A stretch of DNA of 38,661 nucleotides from JAMCYG01 sp027365565 (GTDB lineage Archaea > Micrarchaeota > Micrarchaeia > Micrarchaeales > Micrarchaeaceae): positions 1 through 38,661 of the forward strand of contig DAHXMI010000008.1 of the NCBI GenBank assembly GCA_027365565.1, read 5' to 3'. Made by a program: the position numbers and the translations under genes. The notes beneath the pieces are model-generated. The model was not told the origin of the DNA. It saw only the letters and a list, made by a program, of their open reading frames with translations, and did not search any database. Of this stretch, positions 37,561-38,661 are shown one piece after another (positions within the stretch are counted from its first letter, which is position 1; every line of letters starts with the position of its first letter).

Positions 37561-38661
37561 ATGTTGCGAAGCAAGGCCCAGTTAGCAATGGAATATTTGA
37601 TAACCTACGGCTGGGCAATACTCATAGTCGCGATAGCGGCTACCCTGCTATTCTTCTACGTTTCTGCGCCCCGAGTTCTTCCACCATCGACATGCAGTTT
37701 TGTCACGGGCGCGTACTGCAACGCCATAGTTCTCGGCGCAAACGCGGTGACGCACAATACCATAGCCGCGTTCTTCATAACGAACACCAAAACGGTGCCG
37801 ATAGAGAATCCGACTCTCATTATAAACATAAACAAGGCGAACACAACCTCTTACGCGTGCAATCCTAAGTACGTTGCCCCTGGCGGGTCCATAATCTGCG
37901 AGACTCCGTACCTTCCTGGGATAACGTCCTCGTACGGGCAGCTCTACTTCGGCAGCATTTATCTAAGCGCCCAGTCATGCACGGGCCTGTACCCTAACCC
38001 GTGCTCTACGAAGGAGGGCCAGACCTTCTCAGGCAGCTACACTGCGCACATCGAACCTCTGATATCAACGACATCATCGATAACACTTTCGGCAAAGAAC
38101 GCCACGCAGGTCGCCAACGGCGGGAAGGACCCGCTGTACGCGCACGTCAACCTGCTCGGATACCCTCTCAAGGGCGCAACGGTCAACTTCACCGAGAACA
38201 ATACCGCTTACACGATTAGTCCCAACGTAACCACGTCCGCGACGAACGGCACTGCGGTCAGCAGTGTCTTCGGCACGAAGACCGGCACAACTCTCATAAC
38301 TGCGAACTATTCCGGTTACACCGCAAGTGTAAAGGTGACGTTCGTGCAGCCTGTCTACGTAACGTTCTCCATCAAGAACTTCAACCTCTGCTCATCGTCG
38401 ACCTCTGCCATTGCGTACATAAACGGAAACCCGTACACGTGCCAGCAGCTCAGCAGCTCCTCCCTGAGCTTCGCTCCAGGGTCGTCCCACTGGTTCAACT
38501 TCACCACTCCCGCTGAGATACCTGATAGTCCCTCGTACGCGAGGAACATCTTTGACAGCCTCACGGTCAACGGCACCCAGTACACGACGTCAAATACGCA
38601 GTTGACCATCGGATCGAACGAGACCATGACGCTGCAGTACACGCCGCAGTACATGCTGTTC
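37561..38661 (+). CDS. Class III signal surface protein with Ig-like domain (3' end missing)
   Basis: An open frame of 367 codons running off the window end. It begins M-L-R-S-K-A-Q-L-A-M-E-Y-L-I-T-Y-G-W-A-I-L, a textbook class III prepilin signal (QxxxEY) followed by a hydrophobic helix (about 12-32). The outside part has paired Cys residues and N-x-S/T sequons. Around 175-260 it has a segment resembling a bacterial Ig-like/invasin (Big-1) domain: G-A-T-V-N-F-T-E, then T-N-G-T-A-V-S-S-V-F-G and T-L-I-T-A-N-Y-S-G-Y. The ATG is seven bases after AGGTGG, and a TATA-like TTTATATATA lies near 37511-37521. Separate from the pilus operon but probably processed by the same peptidase. Confidence 0.82.
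   Translation, partial: MLRSKAQLAMEYLITYGWAILIVAIAATLLFFYVSAPRVLPPSTCSFVTGAYCNAIVLGANAVTHNTIAAFFITNTKTVPIENPTLIININKANTTSYACNPKYVAPGGSIICETPYLPGITSSYGQLYFGSIYLSAQSCTGLYPNPCSTKEGQTFSGSYTAHIEPLISTTSSITLSAKNATQVANGGKDPLYAHVNLLGYPLKGATVNFTENNTAYTISPNVTTSATNGTAVSSVFGTKTGTTLITANYSGYTASVKVTFVQPVYVTFSIKNFNLCSSSTSAIAYINGNPYTCQQLSSSSLSFAPGSSHWFNFTTPAEIPDSPSYARNIFDSLTVNGTQYTTSNTQLTIGSNETMTLQYTPQYMLF

Noticed and set aside
1..38661. CRISPR arrays, insertion sequences or integrases
   Set aside because: No regularly spaced direct repeats, transposase or recombinase motifs were seen on either strand.

Overview
The window looks archaeal and most resembles a small-genome DPANN lineage, Micrarchaeota-like by inference. 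The archaeal evidence is ribosomal protein L40e, Hjc, a Hef-type helicase, archaeal-type TrpRS and DNA ligase, TATA boxes about 25-30 bp before genes, many short or absent leaders, a tRNA intron, and class III (QxxxE/D) pilin signals with a Tad/archaellum-like secretion module. The lineage guess rests on the mix of surface proteins and is not proven by any marker here.

Layout. 1-28 is the end of a tRNA. 168-1030 holds two related four-helix membrane proteins. 1094-4220 (minus) is a recombination/repair group, Hef-like helicase then Hjc, followed by a membrane glycosyltransferase. tRNA-Phe and tRNA-Gly follow, then an HMG-CoA-synthase-like gene with a long C-terminal extension (4775-6673), a tiny basic ORF, an aldo/keto reductase, an MFS transporter, a small cluster with L40e, TrpRS, and a polysaccharide flippase.

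12702-14962 is bracketed by two tRNA-Thr genes (UGU, and GGU with a 28-nt intron) and carries two unrecognised AT-rich genes. A membrane-anchored winged-helix protein follows. A pilin-type surface protein and rsmA then diverge from one shared TATA element. 18439-19267 is a second AT-rich block with two unrecognised genes, followed by a metallo-beta-lactamase-fold hydrolase.

20063-37182 is mostly cell-surface biology. It contains a 1846-residue two-anchor surface protein that converges (overlapping stop codons) on a ten-gene minus-strand pilus operon. The operon runs ATPase, two TadC/FlaJ-like membrane proteins, then seven pilin-like proteins (31799 to 25600), with a winged-helix gene divergent from its promoter. 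Next come DNA ligase and a 1000-residue right-handed beta-helix protein made of four modules. A third tRNA-Thr (CGU) and the start of another pilin-signal surface protein with an Ig-like domain close the window.

No CRISPR array, insertion sequence, integrase or rRNA was seen. No gene-free stretch exceeds about 210 bases. The gaps at 4591-4774, 14678-14862, 18229-18438 and 37357-37560 contain only AT-rich promoter-like sequence as far as I can tell. The strongest candidates for something undescribed are the pilus operon with its surface proteins, the two AT-rich unknown-gene islands, and the extended HMG-CoA-synthase-like protein.
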